Positions 23,736 through 33,048 of a stretch of DNA of 42,579 nucleotides are shown piece by piece. The DNA is from Chitinophagaceae bacterium. Its GTDB lineage: Bacteria > Bacteroidota > Bacteroidia > Chitinophagales > Chitinophagaceae. Location: assembly GCA_947504605.1 (NCBI GenBank), contig CANNJE010000012.1:1-42579 (forward strand), given 5' to 3'. The position numbers and the translations under genes were made by a program. The notes under the pieces are model-generated. The model saw only the letters and a program-made list of their open reading frames with translations, was not told the origin of the DNA and made no database searches. How positions within the stretch are numbered: the stretch's first letter is position 1; every line of letters begins with the position of its first letter.

Positions 23736-26705
23736 ATGTTGAAAACGTCCTCCTTTTTTATTTCATTCCTATTTGCGGGATGTTTTTTTGCCAATTCGGT
23801 TTTTGCCCAACCCACGTGGACTTTAGATCCATTTGGAAAAGAAAAAAAACCGCAGCAATTTGAAGAGAAAATACTGGCTTCGGAAAAAACAGGAGAGAAA
23901 AAATTTACCACTTTAAGAAGGGGGGTGCAAAATACCACGACCCATTACAATTTCTATTTTAATGCTAATAATAAACTCAATACAGTAATTGAGCGGGCTA
24001 AAATTTCACAAAAAGACGACTATACCAAGTTACTTTCCTTTTACCCTTATACATTAGAAAATACGGCTTCTCAAAAAACAGATCTTGACTCTGTTATTTA
24101 TAAATCCACTGCGGGGTTACTGTTGCATGATCTTAGAAGTGACTGGGTGGATAATATGTACCTGCTTATTGGTAAGTCTTATTATTTCAGGAATGAAATG
24201 GATTCTGCCGCACTTACTTTTCAATTTATCAACTACAATCTTTTTCCACGCAAAAAGAAAGAGGATGAAAATCGCATAGTAGGAACCAATGATGCTCCCG
24301 GAACCGGTAACCTTTCTATAGCCAATAAAGAAAAACGAAACATTTTACAAAAAACATTCACGCTGCCACCAAGCAGAAATGATGCATTGATATGGCTGGC
24401 CCGCACATTTACAACACAGGAAGCTTATGGCGATGCAGCGGGGCTGATAAACATTTTACAAAACGATAAGAACCTTCCAAAAAGATTAAAGAGTGATTTG
24501 GAAGAAGTAACGGCTTATTGGTTCTTTTCTCAAAATAATTATGACAGTGCAGCGGTTCATTTGGGACGGGCGCTCGATAATGCCGATAATAAACAGGATT
24601 TAAGCCGATGGGAATTTTTACTGGCGCAGTTGAATGAAATGAACGGACAGTTTGATAAGGCTTCATCCTATTATGATAAAGCATCTAAACATACTACAGA
24701 TCTTGTGATGGACATTAATGCAAGGTTAAATGATGCAAAAATGCTTCGTAACAATTCGGATCCAAAACAACTGGATAATAGTATTGATAACCTTCTAAAA
24801 ATGGCTAAAAAGGGCCGTTTTGAAAACTATCGGGATATTATTTACTATTCTGCGGCACAACTATCCATACAAAAACCTGATACCGTTAACAGTGTGGTTT
24901 ATCTGCAAAAAGCCATAAAGTACAATAACAATAATCCTGCTTACCGGAATAAAAGTTTTTTTCAGTTGGGGAACATCGCATACAGCCAAGCTAAATTTAA
25001 AGAAGCGTATGCCTATTATGACAGTCTTCAGTTGACATCCACAGAAGATTATGTGAATGAAAAGGAATTAGGTGATCGTAAAGAAACGCTGGCAAAACTG
25101 GTTCAGAAAATTGAATCTATAGAAAGGGAAGATAGTTTGCAACGCATCGCAGCGTTGTCGCCTGCGGAAAGAGATGCATACGTGAAAAAATTATTAAAAA
25201 AACTGCGCAAGGAAAAGGGTTTAAAAGAAGAAGATACCAATGATGGCAGTCAGCCTATTACATTTAGTAATGGCAAACAGGAGAATACAGATCTGTTTGA
25301 AAATAACAGCAAAGGCGAATGGTATTTTTATAACAATAGTTTAAGGTCTAAAGGCGTGGCTGATTTTACCCGCAAATGGGGAAAAAGAACGAATGCAGAT
25401 AATTGGAGAAGAAAAAAAGCTGCGGTTGTCAATAATATGAATCAAGGGCCTGGTGGAGATCCTGGATTGGGAGTGATTCCTCCGGATTCTGTAACTACAG
25501 CTGTGTCTGAAGTGGTTCTTAATTATGATGTAATGATGGCGGATCTTCCGTTGACTTCAGAAAAACTGGATAGCAGTTACGGGATTATTGCCAGCAGCCT
25601 TTTGGAAATGGGTAAAATATTTCAAAATGAGTTACAGGAATATGCAGTAGCGATTGATAAATATGATGAATACCTTGCCCGCTTTCCTAAACATCAAGAT
25701 GAAGCAGAAGCTTATTTAGGATTGTATTTCTGTTATTCAAAACTGGGTAATACTACACAGGCTAATTATTATAAAAATCTGCTTACCACAAAACATGCGG
25801 GATCCAAATCGGCTACCTTATTGCAGAATCCTTCATTGTTGCAACCCAATGCTAAAAATCCGGAAGTAACGGCAAGATATGAAGCCATTTACAATCTTTT
25901 TATTGAAGGTCGTTTTGCAGAAGCAATAGAATCGAAGCAAAAGGCAGATAGTATTTATGGAAGTAATTACTGGACTCCGCAACTGCTGTATATTGAAGCC
26001 GTTCATCTTATTAAAGAAAGGCAGGATAGCAATGCAATTTTGGTATTGCAAAATCTGCAGAAACTTTATCCTGAATCTTTATTAAAAGAAAAAGCAACTA
26101 CTTTAATTGAAGTATTGGGTAGAAGAAAAGAAATAGAGGACTATCTGACCAAACTTGAAGTAACCAGGAAGGAAGAAGATAAAATTATTATTTCGGATGA
26201 AAAACCTGCACAAAAAACAGTTGTAGCAGCACCCATAGCAGTAGTGCCTGTAAAAGTAGTACCAACAATTAAACCCATTACTACAAGAGATACTACCGCA
26301 GTGAAACCCGTCATGATAAAGGCTGGATTTAGTATTCAACCCGAGTTAAAACATTATGTTGTAATGCTACTTAATAAAGTGGATGGGGTTTATGTGAATG
26401 AGGCAAAAAATGCCTTTGCCCGTTTTAATAAGGAGAGCTATCTAACACAAAACCTTGTAATCAACAAAGACGTTTTAGATGCAGAAAGATCTTTGCTGGT
26501 ATTTGCAACTTTTGAGGATGCCGAGGCTGCTATAAAATATTATGATAAAATAAAAAAGGCTGCGCCTAAGGAAGTCTCCTGGCTGCAGGTTAATAAATAT
26601 TCATTCCTGATTATTTCTGAAAGTAACCTGCAATTGCTAAAAACAAATAAAGATATTGATGGATACAGGCAGATACTGAATTTAACTTTTGGAAATAAAT
26701 TTTAA
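23736..26705 (+). CDS. Type IX secretion system periplasmic lipoprotein PorW/SprE family
   Basis: 989 residues with tandem TPR-like helical repeats across most of the length. The N-terminus is a signal peptide: LFAGC (C16) could be a lipobox, or type I cleavage may occur after SVFA. The block RRGVQNTTTHYNFYFNANNKLN, then DYTKLLSFYPY and WVDNMYLLIGKSYYFRNEMDSAA, is the PorW/SprE signature start. Later parts include a proline-rich linker (VAAPIAVVPVKVVPTIKP) and a C-terminal domain of about 120 residues. It is required for type IX secretion and gliding in relatives, probably bridging the PorX-type regulator and the translocon. The next gene, PBP1A, starts 39 bases later. Confidence 0.85.
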   Translation: MLKTSSFFISFLFAGCFFANSVFAQPTWTLDPFGKEKKPQQFEEKILASEKTGEKKFTTLRRGVQNTTTHYNFYFNANNKLNTVIERAKISQKDDYTKLLSFYPYTLENTASQKTDLDSVIYKSTAGLLLHDLRSDWVDNMYLLIGKSYYFRNEMDSAALTFQFINYNLFPRKKKEDENRIVGTNDAPGTGNLSIANKEKRNILQKTFTLPPSRNDALIWLARTFTTQEAYGDAAGLINILQNDKNLPKRLKSDLEEVTAYWFFSQNNYDSAAVHLGRALDNADNKQDLSRWEFLLAQLNEMNGQFDKASSYYDKASKHTTDLVMDINARLNDAKMLRNNSDPKQLDNSIDNLLKMAKKGRFENYRDIIYYSAAQLSIQKPDTVNSVVYLQKAIKYNNNNPAYRNKSFFQLGNIAYSQAKFKEAYAYYDSLQLTSTEDYVNEKELGDRKETLAKLVQKIESIEREDSLQRIAALSPAERDAYVKKLLKKLRKEKGLKEEDTNDGSQPITFSNGKQENTDLFENNSKGEWYFYNNSLRSKGVADFTRKWGKRTNADNWRRKKAAVVNNMNQGPGGDPGLGVIPPDSVTTAVSEVVLNYDVMMADLPLTSEKLDSSYGIIASSLLEMGKIFQNELQEYAVAIDKYDEYLARFPKHQDEAEAYLGLYFCYSKLGNTTQANYYKNLLTTKHAGSKSATLLQNPSLLQPNAKNPEVTARYEAIYNLFIEGRFAEAIESKQKADSIYGSNYWTPQLLYIEAVHLIKERQDSNAILVLQNLQKLYPESLLKEKATTLIEVLGRRKEIEDYLTKLEVTRKEEDKIIISDEKPAQKTVVAAPIAVVPVKVVPTIKPITTRDTTAVKPVMIKAGFSIQPELKHYVVMLLNKVDGVYVNEAKNAFARFNKESYLTQNLVINKDVLDAERSLLVFATFEDAEAAIKYYDKIKKAAPKEVSWLQVNKYSFLIISESNLQLLKTNKDIDGYRQILNLTFGNKF

Positions 26706-26744
26706 TCCTTACCCATTCTCATTTCGTAAATTAATTTTAATTCA

Positions 26745-29090
26745 ATGAAGCGTTCTGTTCAAATATTGTGGCGGCTGTTTTTTGGTGGCTTTGCTTTTGT
26801 GATACTTCTTTTTCTTTGTGCCAATTTTGGTTTATTTGGAAAGATGCCATCGGTGCAGGAACTTGAAAATCCGGAGGCAGATTTGGCCAGTGAAATCATC
26901 AGTGCAGATGGATTGCTGATGGGTAAATTTTACAGTGAAAACCGGAGCGAAGTAAAATATCAGGAAATATCACCCAATGTTATCAATGCATTAATTGCAA
27001 CAGAAGATGAAAGGTTTTACGAGCACTCTGGTATTGATGCTCAGGCGTTGGCGAGGGTCGTATTTACTGCAGGTACACAGGGTGGCGGTAGTACCATTAC
27101 ACAACAATTGGCAAAAATGATGTTGGGGCAGGGTAGAGGAAATATATTGACAAGAGGTGTGCAAAAATTAAAAGAGTGGATTGTAGCAGTAAAGTTGGAA
27201 CGCAATTTTACCAAAGAAGAAATTATCGCACTTTATCTTAATCGAGCTCCCTGGGGTAATATCTATGGCATTAGAAATGCGAGCCGTACTTATTTTCAAA
27301 AAGAACCAAAGGATCTTAAAATTGAGGAGGCTGCAGTACTGATTGGTATGTTGAAAGGTCCTTCTATTTACGAACCGATCAGGCACGCCAAAAATTCCAT
27401 AGATAGGAGGAATACCGTAATCAACCAGATGGCGGTGGCGAAGCAAAAATTTATTACGCCTGAAGAAGCTACTAGGTTAAAAGCCAAACCGCTTATTACC
27501 AATTATAAACCAATTGATGAAGTAGTAGGCATTGCTCCCTATTACCGAAGGGTTTTATTGGATGTATTGAAAGACTGGTGTAATAAAAATACCAATACGC
27601 ATACAGGCGAACCTTATAATCTTTACAGGGATGGGTTAAAAATTTATACAACCATTGATTCGAGAATGCAGCGTTATGCAGAAGAGGCTGTAGAGAAACA
27701 TATGCCGGTGGTACAAAAGAAACTGGATAATTATTTTAAGATAAGAAAGAATTTATGGAAGGGGCATGAAAATATTGTGGAAAATGCCATGAAACAATCT
27801 GAAAGATGGAAATTAATGAAGGCAGATGAAGCAGATGAAGAAACCATCCGTAAATCATTTGAAGTACCTGTGCGGATGAAAATATTTTCATGGACGGGAA
27901 ATGAAAAGCATGAGATGGATACGGTAATGACGCCGATAGACTCTATTAAATACCATAAGCAATTATTGCAAACGTCTTTTGTGGCTATGGATCCGAAAAC
28001 GGGCGAAATAAAAGCATGGGTTGGAGGTATTAATTATAAGTGGTTTAAGTACGACCATGTGACAGCGCAACGTCAGGTAGGATCTACGTTTAAGCCAATT
28101 TTATATACACTTGCTGTAACGGATGCAGGGTATACTCCCGAAACTCAAATTTCAGGAGAGCCCCTTACGTTGGGAGGTAAAACCATCAGCAGTGGCGGTG
28201 GTGGTACAATGGCCAATTGTCTTGCTTTTTCAAGAAACGTTGCTGCATGGCATTTGATGGCAACGGTTGGGGTTAGCCGCACCATTGAGTTTTCAAAACA
28301 AATTGGTATCACAGCCAATCTTCCGCCTTATCCTTCTATTGCTTTAGGTACGGCAGATATTCCAATGATGCAGATGTTGCAGGCTTATACCATGTTCCCT
28401 AATAAAGGATACAATACTACGCCGGTGTATGTTACAAGGATTGAAGATAAAAATGGCAATCTTTTACATGAATTTCCTGTTGCACAAAGTAAGCAGGTAA
28501 TTGGGGAAGCGGATGCATATACCATGGTGAAGATTATGGAGGGTGTTGTGCAGATTGGTACTGCAAGGGGATTAAATTCATACGATATTCCTGTACAAAA
28601 AGCCGGTAAAACAGGAACGACCGATGCTAATACAGATGGTTGGTTTATTGGTTATACACCAGAATTGTTGGCAGGTACTTGGGTTGGTTGTGGCGATCCT
28701 TTTATACCGATCTATAAATCCAATGCGGGTGGTTCTGAAATGGCTGCGCCTAAATGGGGTATATTTATGAGCAAGGTTTATGCGGATAGAAAAATTCCAT
28801 TAACAAGGCAGGAAACTTTTGATGCCCCTGCAGAATTATTAAATGATCCTATTTATGCGGATATCAATTTTGCGGACATTGTAAATAAAGGAGATAGCTT
28901 AACTGAGGAAAATGGAAACGGGGATGCCAATGATTATTTGGATGAAGATCCTTCCAGTGTTTCACCAGATACTGGTAAAGCAAAAACACCGGCTGAGAAA
29001 AAGCCCGCTGATAAAAAAGATAATGGCGCTGCTCCAAAGGCTACCATGAAGCCAGCCACAAATGATAAGAGAAATTTTCCCAAACGATAG
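26745..29090 (+). CDS. Penicillin-binding protein 1A (bifunctional)
   Basis: 781 residues. The N-terminal membrane helix spans about 11-29. The GT51 glycosyltransferase domain carries IATEDERFYEHSGID (catalytic E87) and GGSTITQQLAKMM, then LERNFTKEEIIALYLN. The transpeptidase has the active-site S447 in VGSTFKP (SxxK), SRN for the SxN motif and KTGTTD near residue 622. The C-terminal 60 residues are a Lys/Pro/Asp-rich disordered tail. It builds and cross-links peptidoglycan at the inner membrane. Cotranscription with porW/sprE is likely and links wall growth and secretion genes. Confidence 0.94.
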   Translation: MKRSVQILWRLFFGGFAFVILLFLCANFGLFGKMPSVQELENPEADLASEIISADGLLMGKFYSENRSEVKYQEISPNVINALIATEDERFYEHSGIDAQALARVVFTAGTQGGGSTITQQLAKMMLGQGRGNILTRGVQKLKEWIVAVKLERNFTKEEIIALYLNRAPWGNIYGIRNASRTYFQKEPKDLKIEEAAVLIGMLKGPSIYEPIRHAKNSIDRRNTVINQMAVAKQKFITPEEATRLKAKPLITNYKPIDEVVGIAPYYRRVLLDVLKDWCNKNTNTHTGEPYNLYRDGLKIYTTIDSRMQRYAEEAVEKHMPVVQKKLDNYFKIRKNLWKGHENIVENAMKQSERWKLMKADEADEETIRKSFEVPVRMKIFSWTGNEKHEMDTVMTPIDSIKYHKQLLQTSFVAMDPKTGEIKAWVGGINYKWFKYDHVTAQRQVGSTFKPILYTLAVTDAGYTPETQISGEPLTLGGKTISSGGGGTMANCLAFSRNVAAWHLMATVGVSRTIEFSKQIGITANLPPYPSIALGTADIPMMQMLQAYTMFPNKGYNTTPVYVTRIEDKNGNLLHEFPVAQSKQVIGEADAYTMVKIMEGVVQIGTARGLNSYDIPVQKAGKTGTTDANTDGWFIGYTPELLAGTWVGCGDPFIPIYKSNAGGSEMAAPKWGIFMSKVYADRKIPLTRQETFDAPAELLNDPIYADINFADIVNKGDSLTEENGNGDANDYLDEDPSSVSPDTGKAKTPAEKKPADKKDNGAAPKATMKPATNDKRNFPKR

Positions 29091-29104
29091 GTCCAAAAAA
29101 TAAT

Positions 29105-29140
29105 AAAAAAGCCTTGTTGATATTTCAGCAGGGCTTTTTT
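29105..29140. terminator. Bidirectional terminator between PBP1A and the CHRD gene
   Basis: An A-rich, G+C stem and T-rich hairpin (AAAAAAGCCTTGTTGA pairing with TCAGCAGGGCTTTTTT, allowing G-T pairs; loop TATT) works in both directions. It overlaps the stop codon of the convergent CHRD gene. Confidence 0.85.
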
Positions 29141-29576
29141 AATGTTTAATAATCTGGCCTCTGATTTCTCCATCGGGGAATCCTGCTGAAGCAATATTTA
29201 TATACAATAGTCCTGCATTTAATGCTGCTAGTTGTGCAGTACTCAGCGTTATGCTTCCAGTATATGGAGAGGGAGAGATATTTCCCAAATCAAAAAGGAT
29301 TGGCCCATTTTCTCCGGCTGCACCCTGATGAATATTCCATAAAGCAGGATTGATGCCTGTATATTTAAGCGTAAAGTTGAATGTTTGTGTGTTGCTGTTG
29401 TAAATTCCGTTTAAGATGCTGTTTGCGGAGGATGAGTTGGAAGGAATGGCGTTGGTTCCTGCTAATTGTGCAACATAGGATTGAGCAATCGGTGCTGTAG
29501 TATTCCCTTCATCCTTGAGGCAGGAATTTAAAAACATTAACAGCAGTAGGGGTAAAAAGCGGAATGTATTTTTCAT
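29139..29576 (-). CDS. CHRD-domain lipoprotein
   Basis: 145 residues from the ATG at 29576; an upstream ATG would add 14 residues before the signal peptide. The signal peptide ends with FLNSC, a lipobox-like site for acylation at Cys. The mature part (about 30-145) is a CHRD domain: SYVAQLAGTNAIP, then GIYNSNTQTFNFTLKYTGI, HQGAAGENGPILFDLG and the closing INIASAGFPDGEIRGQI. The family is found on bacterial surfaces and in eukaryotic chordin; its function in bacteria is unknown. It ends inside the shared terminator with PBP1A. Confidence 0.88.
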   Translation of the reverse strand: MKNTFRFLPLLLLMFLNSCLKDEGNTTAPIAQSYVAQLAGTNAIPSNSSSANSILNGIYNSNTQTFNFTLKYTGINPALWNIHQGAAGENGPILFDLGNISPSPYTGSITLSTAQLAALNAGLLYINIASAGFPDGEIRGQIIKH

Positions 29577-29624
29577 GATATTTTGTTTATATGGGTATAT
29601 AGCAAAATTAATACCCAAATGAAT

Positions 29625-30188
29625 TTAATCAAATGCTCTAGGCTTGATTAAAGAATAGATATAGGAATCTAAAAACTGTCCGTTAAAATAATAGTTCTCT
29701 TTAAAATGGGCTTCCTTAATAAAGCCCTGGCTTTTTAAGAGAGTTATTGAAGCTTCATTTTTTGGATTAACATTGGCTTCAATACTATGTAATTTCATCT
29801 CTTTAAAACCATAATCAATAACGGCTTTTAATGCTTCTTTCATATATCCATTTCTCCAGTATTCCGGCAATAACATATAACCGATTTCTGCCCGGTAGTG
29901 TTCTTTGATAAGCCGCCAAAATCCAATACTACCAATCATTGTGTTGGGTGCATTTTTCAGGACAAGCGCCCAGGTTATGCCGTCATTCATGGCACGGTCC
30001 TGTATCATTCTGTTTACTAAAGTGTTTGCTTCTTCTATCGATGATAAAGGCGCCCGCTCTATATATTTCAAAGTTGCATCTTCCGACCTAAGTCTAAATA
30101 CCTGAGAACTATCATCTGAAGTGATGGCCCTAAGCAATAATCTTTCGGTGGTTAATTCTGGGAAAGGGGTAAATGATACGGAAATCAT
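29625..30188 (-). CDS. RimJ/RimL-like GNAT N-acetyltransferase
   Basis: 187 residues. The start FPELTTERLLLRAITSDDSSQVFRLRS is typical of the RimJ/RimL group. The central part has MIGSIGFWRL and AEIGYMLLPEYWRNGYMKEALKAVIDYGF (acetyl-CoA motif A with RNGY), followed by SIEANVNPKNEASITLLKSQGFI (motif B). It may acetylate a ribosomal protein N-terminus or another amine; the acceptor is not predictable. It stands alone, 36 bases upstream of a pseudogenised GNAT that is transcribed toward it. Confidence 0.88.
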   Translation of the reverse strand: MISVSFTPFPELTTERLLLRAITSDDSSQVFRLRSEDATLKYIERAPLSSIEEANTLVNRMIQDRAMNDGITWALVLKNAPNTMIGSIGFWRLIKEHYRAEIGYMLLPEYWRNGYMKEALKAVIDYGFKEMKLHSIEANVNPKNEASITLLKSQGFIKEAHFKENYYFNGQFLDSYIYSLIKPRAFD

Positions 30189-30223
30189 ACTTATTTTATT
30201 TTAAATACTAATATAACAACACT

Positions 30224-30677
30224 TTAATTCTTTTCATCCATTACAGCAATTTCTTTAAGCATTCCCCATTCTTCAAACCCTGTATTTTTAAACAATTAAA
30301 TGCTCTGATTGTTGTGGCTGAATATAATGCCTAAAAGGGTATGTATTTGCAAACTACTTGCAGCGGCTATACAATGGTTCAGTATTTTTTAGCCATATCC
30401 TTTGCCTCTTATATGTTCTTGAAGGTAGATGCTTATTTCTGCCATTATAAGTAGGCATACTATAAAAATTATTATAACTAACCCAGCCAATAACCTGGTT
30501 GTCGACTTCCACCATCCATAAGGGTCTTGTAAAAGAGTTGTGTGCATCAAACCAGGGAGTTTTGTCAGCCACAGTAACTGCTTCTGTATCGCCAGTTACC
30601 ATTCTTTCGGGAATGGTAGCATTGTAAATATCTACAATCACAGGAAGATCATTCATCGTAGCATCACGAAACTGCAT
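30224..30677 (-). pseudogene. Broken GNAT acetyltransferase (phosphinothricin-acetyltransferase-like)
   Basis: The N-terminal part is intact from the ATG at 30677 (MQFRDATMNDLPVIVDIYNATI through VDNQVIGWVSYNNFYS). After YNG, near 30442, the frame shifts. In the shifted frame the rest is clear: AEISIYLQEHIRGKGYG, a TAA at 30389-30391, KILNHCIAAASSLQIHTL, GIIFSHNNQSI, a TAA at 30296-30298, and LFKNTGFEEWGMLKEIAV to the end. So the acetyl-CoA motif RGKGYG is out of frame and two nonsense codons follow. The gene is non-functional, apart from a possible 107-residue product. Confidence 0.88.
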
Positions 30678-30744
30678 AGTTAAATAGTTTACTGCAATTT
30701 AAGTAAATAGAAAGATCAAAGATTTGGATTTATTTATCTTTCTA

Positions 30745-31188
30745 ATGGCAAAAAATTATTTAGTTTTAGGCAAAACCAATTCAACATTAGTAATGATAGA
30801 ACAAACAGAGCTTGTTGTAAGTAAATGGGAATATTCGGCGCCAATTGTGCCGACTGTAGCTGACGAGTATTATTCAGACCATACTTATTTGGATGTGCAA
30901 CGAAAAAGGTCTCCTACAAAAAAAGGTATTGCGTGTAGATTTACCTGCGTTTTTACATTAAACGAGCAGGTAGTACTGGAATATGTAGCACAGGATACTT
31001 ATGTGATAGATCTGGATGATATAATAGATAAGAACGAATTGTTTTCTATGATACGAAACGCATATTCTAAATTTTCAGAAAAATTTGATCTTAGAAAATT
31101 AGGTACGGTCCTTCAGAACAGTTCACTCAGGGCATTGGAAGAAGAGGAGATGAACCTTGACAGCCTGCTTCCTCAACTGGATCTATAA
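30745..31188 (+). CDS. Hypothetical protein, 147 residues
   Basis: The start is taken at the ATG 30745 (MAKNYLVLGKTN). A TTG seven codons upstream is possible, but TATCTTTC, close to a -7 box, overlaps it. The first 90 residues look like an antiparallel beta sheet, including RFTCVFTLNEQVVLEYVAQDTYVIDLDD. The rest is helical (KNELFSMIRNAYSKFSEKFD and SLRALEEEEMNLDSLLPQLDL). The sheet plus C-terminal helix loosely recalls SecB-like chaperones, but I cannot assign it to that family. It is not clearly part of an operon. Confidence 0.55.
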   Translation: MAKNYLVLGKTNSTLVMIEQTELVVSKWEYSAPIVPTVADEYYSDHTYLDVQRKRSPTKKGIACRFTCVFTLNEQVVLEYVAQDTYVIDLDDIIDKNELFSMIRNAYSKFSEKFDLRKLGTVLQNSSLRALEEEEMNLDSLLPQLDL

Positions 31189-31223
31189 AATGTAAAAAAG
31201 TCTGTCAGGCAACCAGACCTCCT

Positions 31224-32405
31224 TTACAAAACCTGCACAATTAAAAATTTTAAATAGTGTGTATTCTCCTGACCTCTTATGATGGGGTGGTCGGCGCTTT
31301 GTGCATTAAAAACCACTTGTCTTATTTTTCGTTTTGCATCTTTGGCAGCCATTTGAATAATGTCTAAAAATAATTCTGGTTGCACGAGATTGGTACAACT
31401 GGATGTTACCAGAAATCCACCCGGCTTCACCAATTTTATACCTCGTAAATTAATTTCTTTGTATCCGCTAACAGCTTTGTCAATACTGCTGCGGCTTTTT
31501 GTAAAGGATGGTGGATCCAGCATTACCACATCCCAGCGTTTTTCTTCTTTGGTCCATGTTTTTAAAACATCAAAAGCATTTACACATTCAAATTTGCATA
31601 TTTTTTCCAGTCCATTGAGTGCTGCATTTTTGTTACACATATCAATGGCATTTTGAGATATATCCAATCCTAATACTGATTTGGCACCATAATGTGCAGC
31701 ACTTATTTCAAATGAACCTGTATAGCAAAATGCTCCTAATACATCTGCGTCTTTTACTATATGCTGAATGGCACGGCGGTTATCCTGCTGGTCTAAAAAA
31801 TAGCCTGTCTTTTGACCATTCAAAATATCTACATTAAACTTAATGCCGTTTTCATTAATTATAATATTGGTATCAAAGGGCTCTGACAGAAATCCTTTTT
31901 GTTGTTCCATTCCTTCCAATTCTCTTACAGGAACATCATTGCGCTCATAAATTCCTTTTGGTGTAAAAAGTTCATTTAAAGCTTTAACGATAGCAGGTTT
32001 CCAAACATCAATACCCAATGCCAATGTTTGTATTACAAAATAGTTATTGAATTTATCAATAATGAGTTGTGGAATATCGTCAGCTTCTCCAAATATAAGT
32101 CGGCAGTTTTCGGAGTAGCCAATTTTTTGCCGGTAAGCCCAGGCTTGTTTTATTCTATTGTAAAAAAAGGCATCGTCAATCTGTTCATTTTTATCCCTTG
32201 TAAGCAAACGAACCGAAATTTGCGATTGGGGATTATAATAACCTCTTCCTATAAAAACTTTATCAAAAGTATATACGTCTACGATTTCGCCGGGTTTTGC
32301 CGCAGTATCTTTTTCTTTTCCTGTATTTACTTCATTAGCAAATATCCAGGGGTGACCAGTTTCAACTCTGCGACTAATGTTCTTATTAAGGGTGATGCTT
32401 TTCAT
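31224..32405 (-). CDS. rlmI: RlmI-like class I SAM-dependent rRNA (cytosine-C5) methyltransferase
   Basis: 393 residues. The N-terminal PUA domain (about 1-75) includes ETGHPWIFANEV. The middle segment has LIIDKFNNYFVIQTLALG and ILNGQKTGYFLDQQDNR. The methyltransferase core has VLGAFCYTGSFEISAA (motif I), VLGLDIS, the catalytic-side MLDPPSFTKS and TSSCTN with the second Cys. The family methylates 23S rRNA at a cytosine. Motif I normally begins VLD(L/M)F; here the Asp is Gly, noted as unusual. It stands alone, 35 bases after the convergent gene at 31188. Confidence 0.9.
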   Translation of the reverse strand: MKSITLNKNISRRVETGHPWIFANEVNTGKEKDTAAKPGEIVDVYTFDKVFIGRGYYNPQSQISVRLLTRDKNEQIDDAFFYNRIKQAWAYRQKIGYSENCRLIFGEADDIPQLIIDKFNNYFVIQTLALGIDVWKPAIVKALNELFTPKGIYERNDVPVRELEGMEQQKGFLSEPFDTNIIINENGIKFNVDILNGQKTGYFLDQQDNRRAIQHIVKDADVLGAFCYTGSFEISAAHYGAKSVLGLDISQNAIDMCNKNAALNGLEKICKFECVNAFDVLKTWTKEEKRWDVVMLDPPSFTKSRSSIDKAVSGYKEINLRGIKLVKPGGFLVTSSCTNLVQPELFLDIIQMAAKDAKRKIRQVVFNAQSADHPIIRGQENTHYLKFLIVQVL

Positions 32406-32574
32406 GCTGCAAAATTAGTTTATTAAGAATAAAGGAAATCATTCAGTAAAGCCTATTGTTTTTTGGTGTATTTGTTTAATTAATGAAGGGAAACGTAAAA
32501 AAGGGATGAACGAATTTTTAAGATTTACTGTTTTGAAAAAGATCCATTATAAAAAAAATATTGTCCTCCCTCAA

Positions 32575-32610
32575 AAAAAAACTGCAGGTTATTTTACCTG
32601 CAGTTTTTTT
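32575..32610. terminator. Strong bidirectional hairpin
   Basis: 15-base arms AAAAAAACTGCAGGT and its exact complement have a six-base loop, with an A-tract on one side and a T-tract on the other. It lies downstream of the DUF1456 gene (minus strand), whose stop is 54 bases away. The remainder of 32406-32663 contains no gene. Confidence 0.88.
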
Positions 32611-32663
32611 AATTGAATGCTGTTTATACATATTTTTTAAATGCCATCCTATAATTTCATTCA

Positions 32664-32951
32664 TTATAACCGGTCTTTTCTTTCATTTCCAGGAACGTCA
32701 TTTTCTTCTTTGGGCATCACTTTTGGTTCGGGTAAACGACCTCTTTTATAAATAATAAGGCCATTTAGAAAATTACGCAATATTTGGTCACCGGCTTCTA
32801 CATAACCCGGATGGTCTTCGTTTCTAAAAAGATCACCTAAAGCTCCTTTGGTAATTTTAAAATCAACCAATTCGAGTATTTGAATAATGTCTTCATTGTG
32901 GAGCGACAATGCTACCCGTAATTTTTTTAAAATATCGTTATTGCTTAACAT
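32664..32951 (-). CDS. DUF1456 protein, single-domain form
   Basis: 95 residues. MLSNNDILKKLRVALSLHNEDIIQILELVDFKITKGALGDLFRNEDHPGY and QILRNFLNGLIIYKRG form one DUF1456 unit of about 68 residues. E. coli YehS has two such units (about 156 residues). Here the second is absent and the chain ends in a charged 25-residue tail (KPE..KEENDVPGNERKDRL). No frameshift is visible downstream, so this is a natural half-size version. The function of the family is unknown. Confidence 0.78.
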   Translation of the reverse strand: MLSNNDILKKLRVALSLHNEDIIQILELVDFKITKGALGDLFRNEDHPGYVEAGDQILRNFLNGLIIYKRGRLPEPKVMPKEENDVPGNERKDRL

Positions 32952-33021
32952 AGCTTTTAGATTTATTTTTTTGATGGATAAATATAGTACAATTGGTCTT
33001 AACGGAGTGAAAGTGCTTTTC

Positions 33022-33029
33022 TATATTTG
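33022..33029 (+). promoter_or_regulatory. -7 element for the creatininase-family gene
   Basis: TATATTTG matches TAnnTTTG and sits 19 bases before the ATG at 33049. No convincing -33 box is seen at the usual distance. Confidence 0.55.
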
Positions 33030-33048
33030 CAGTATATAAAATAAAAAC

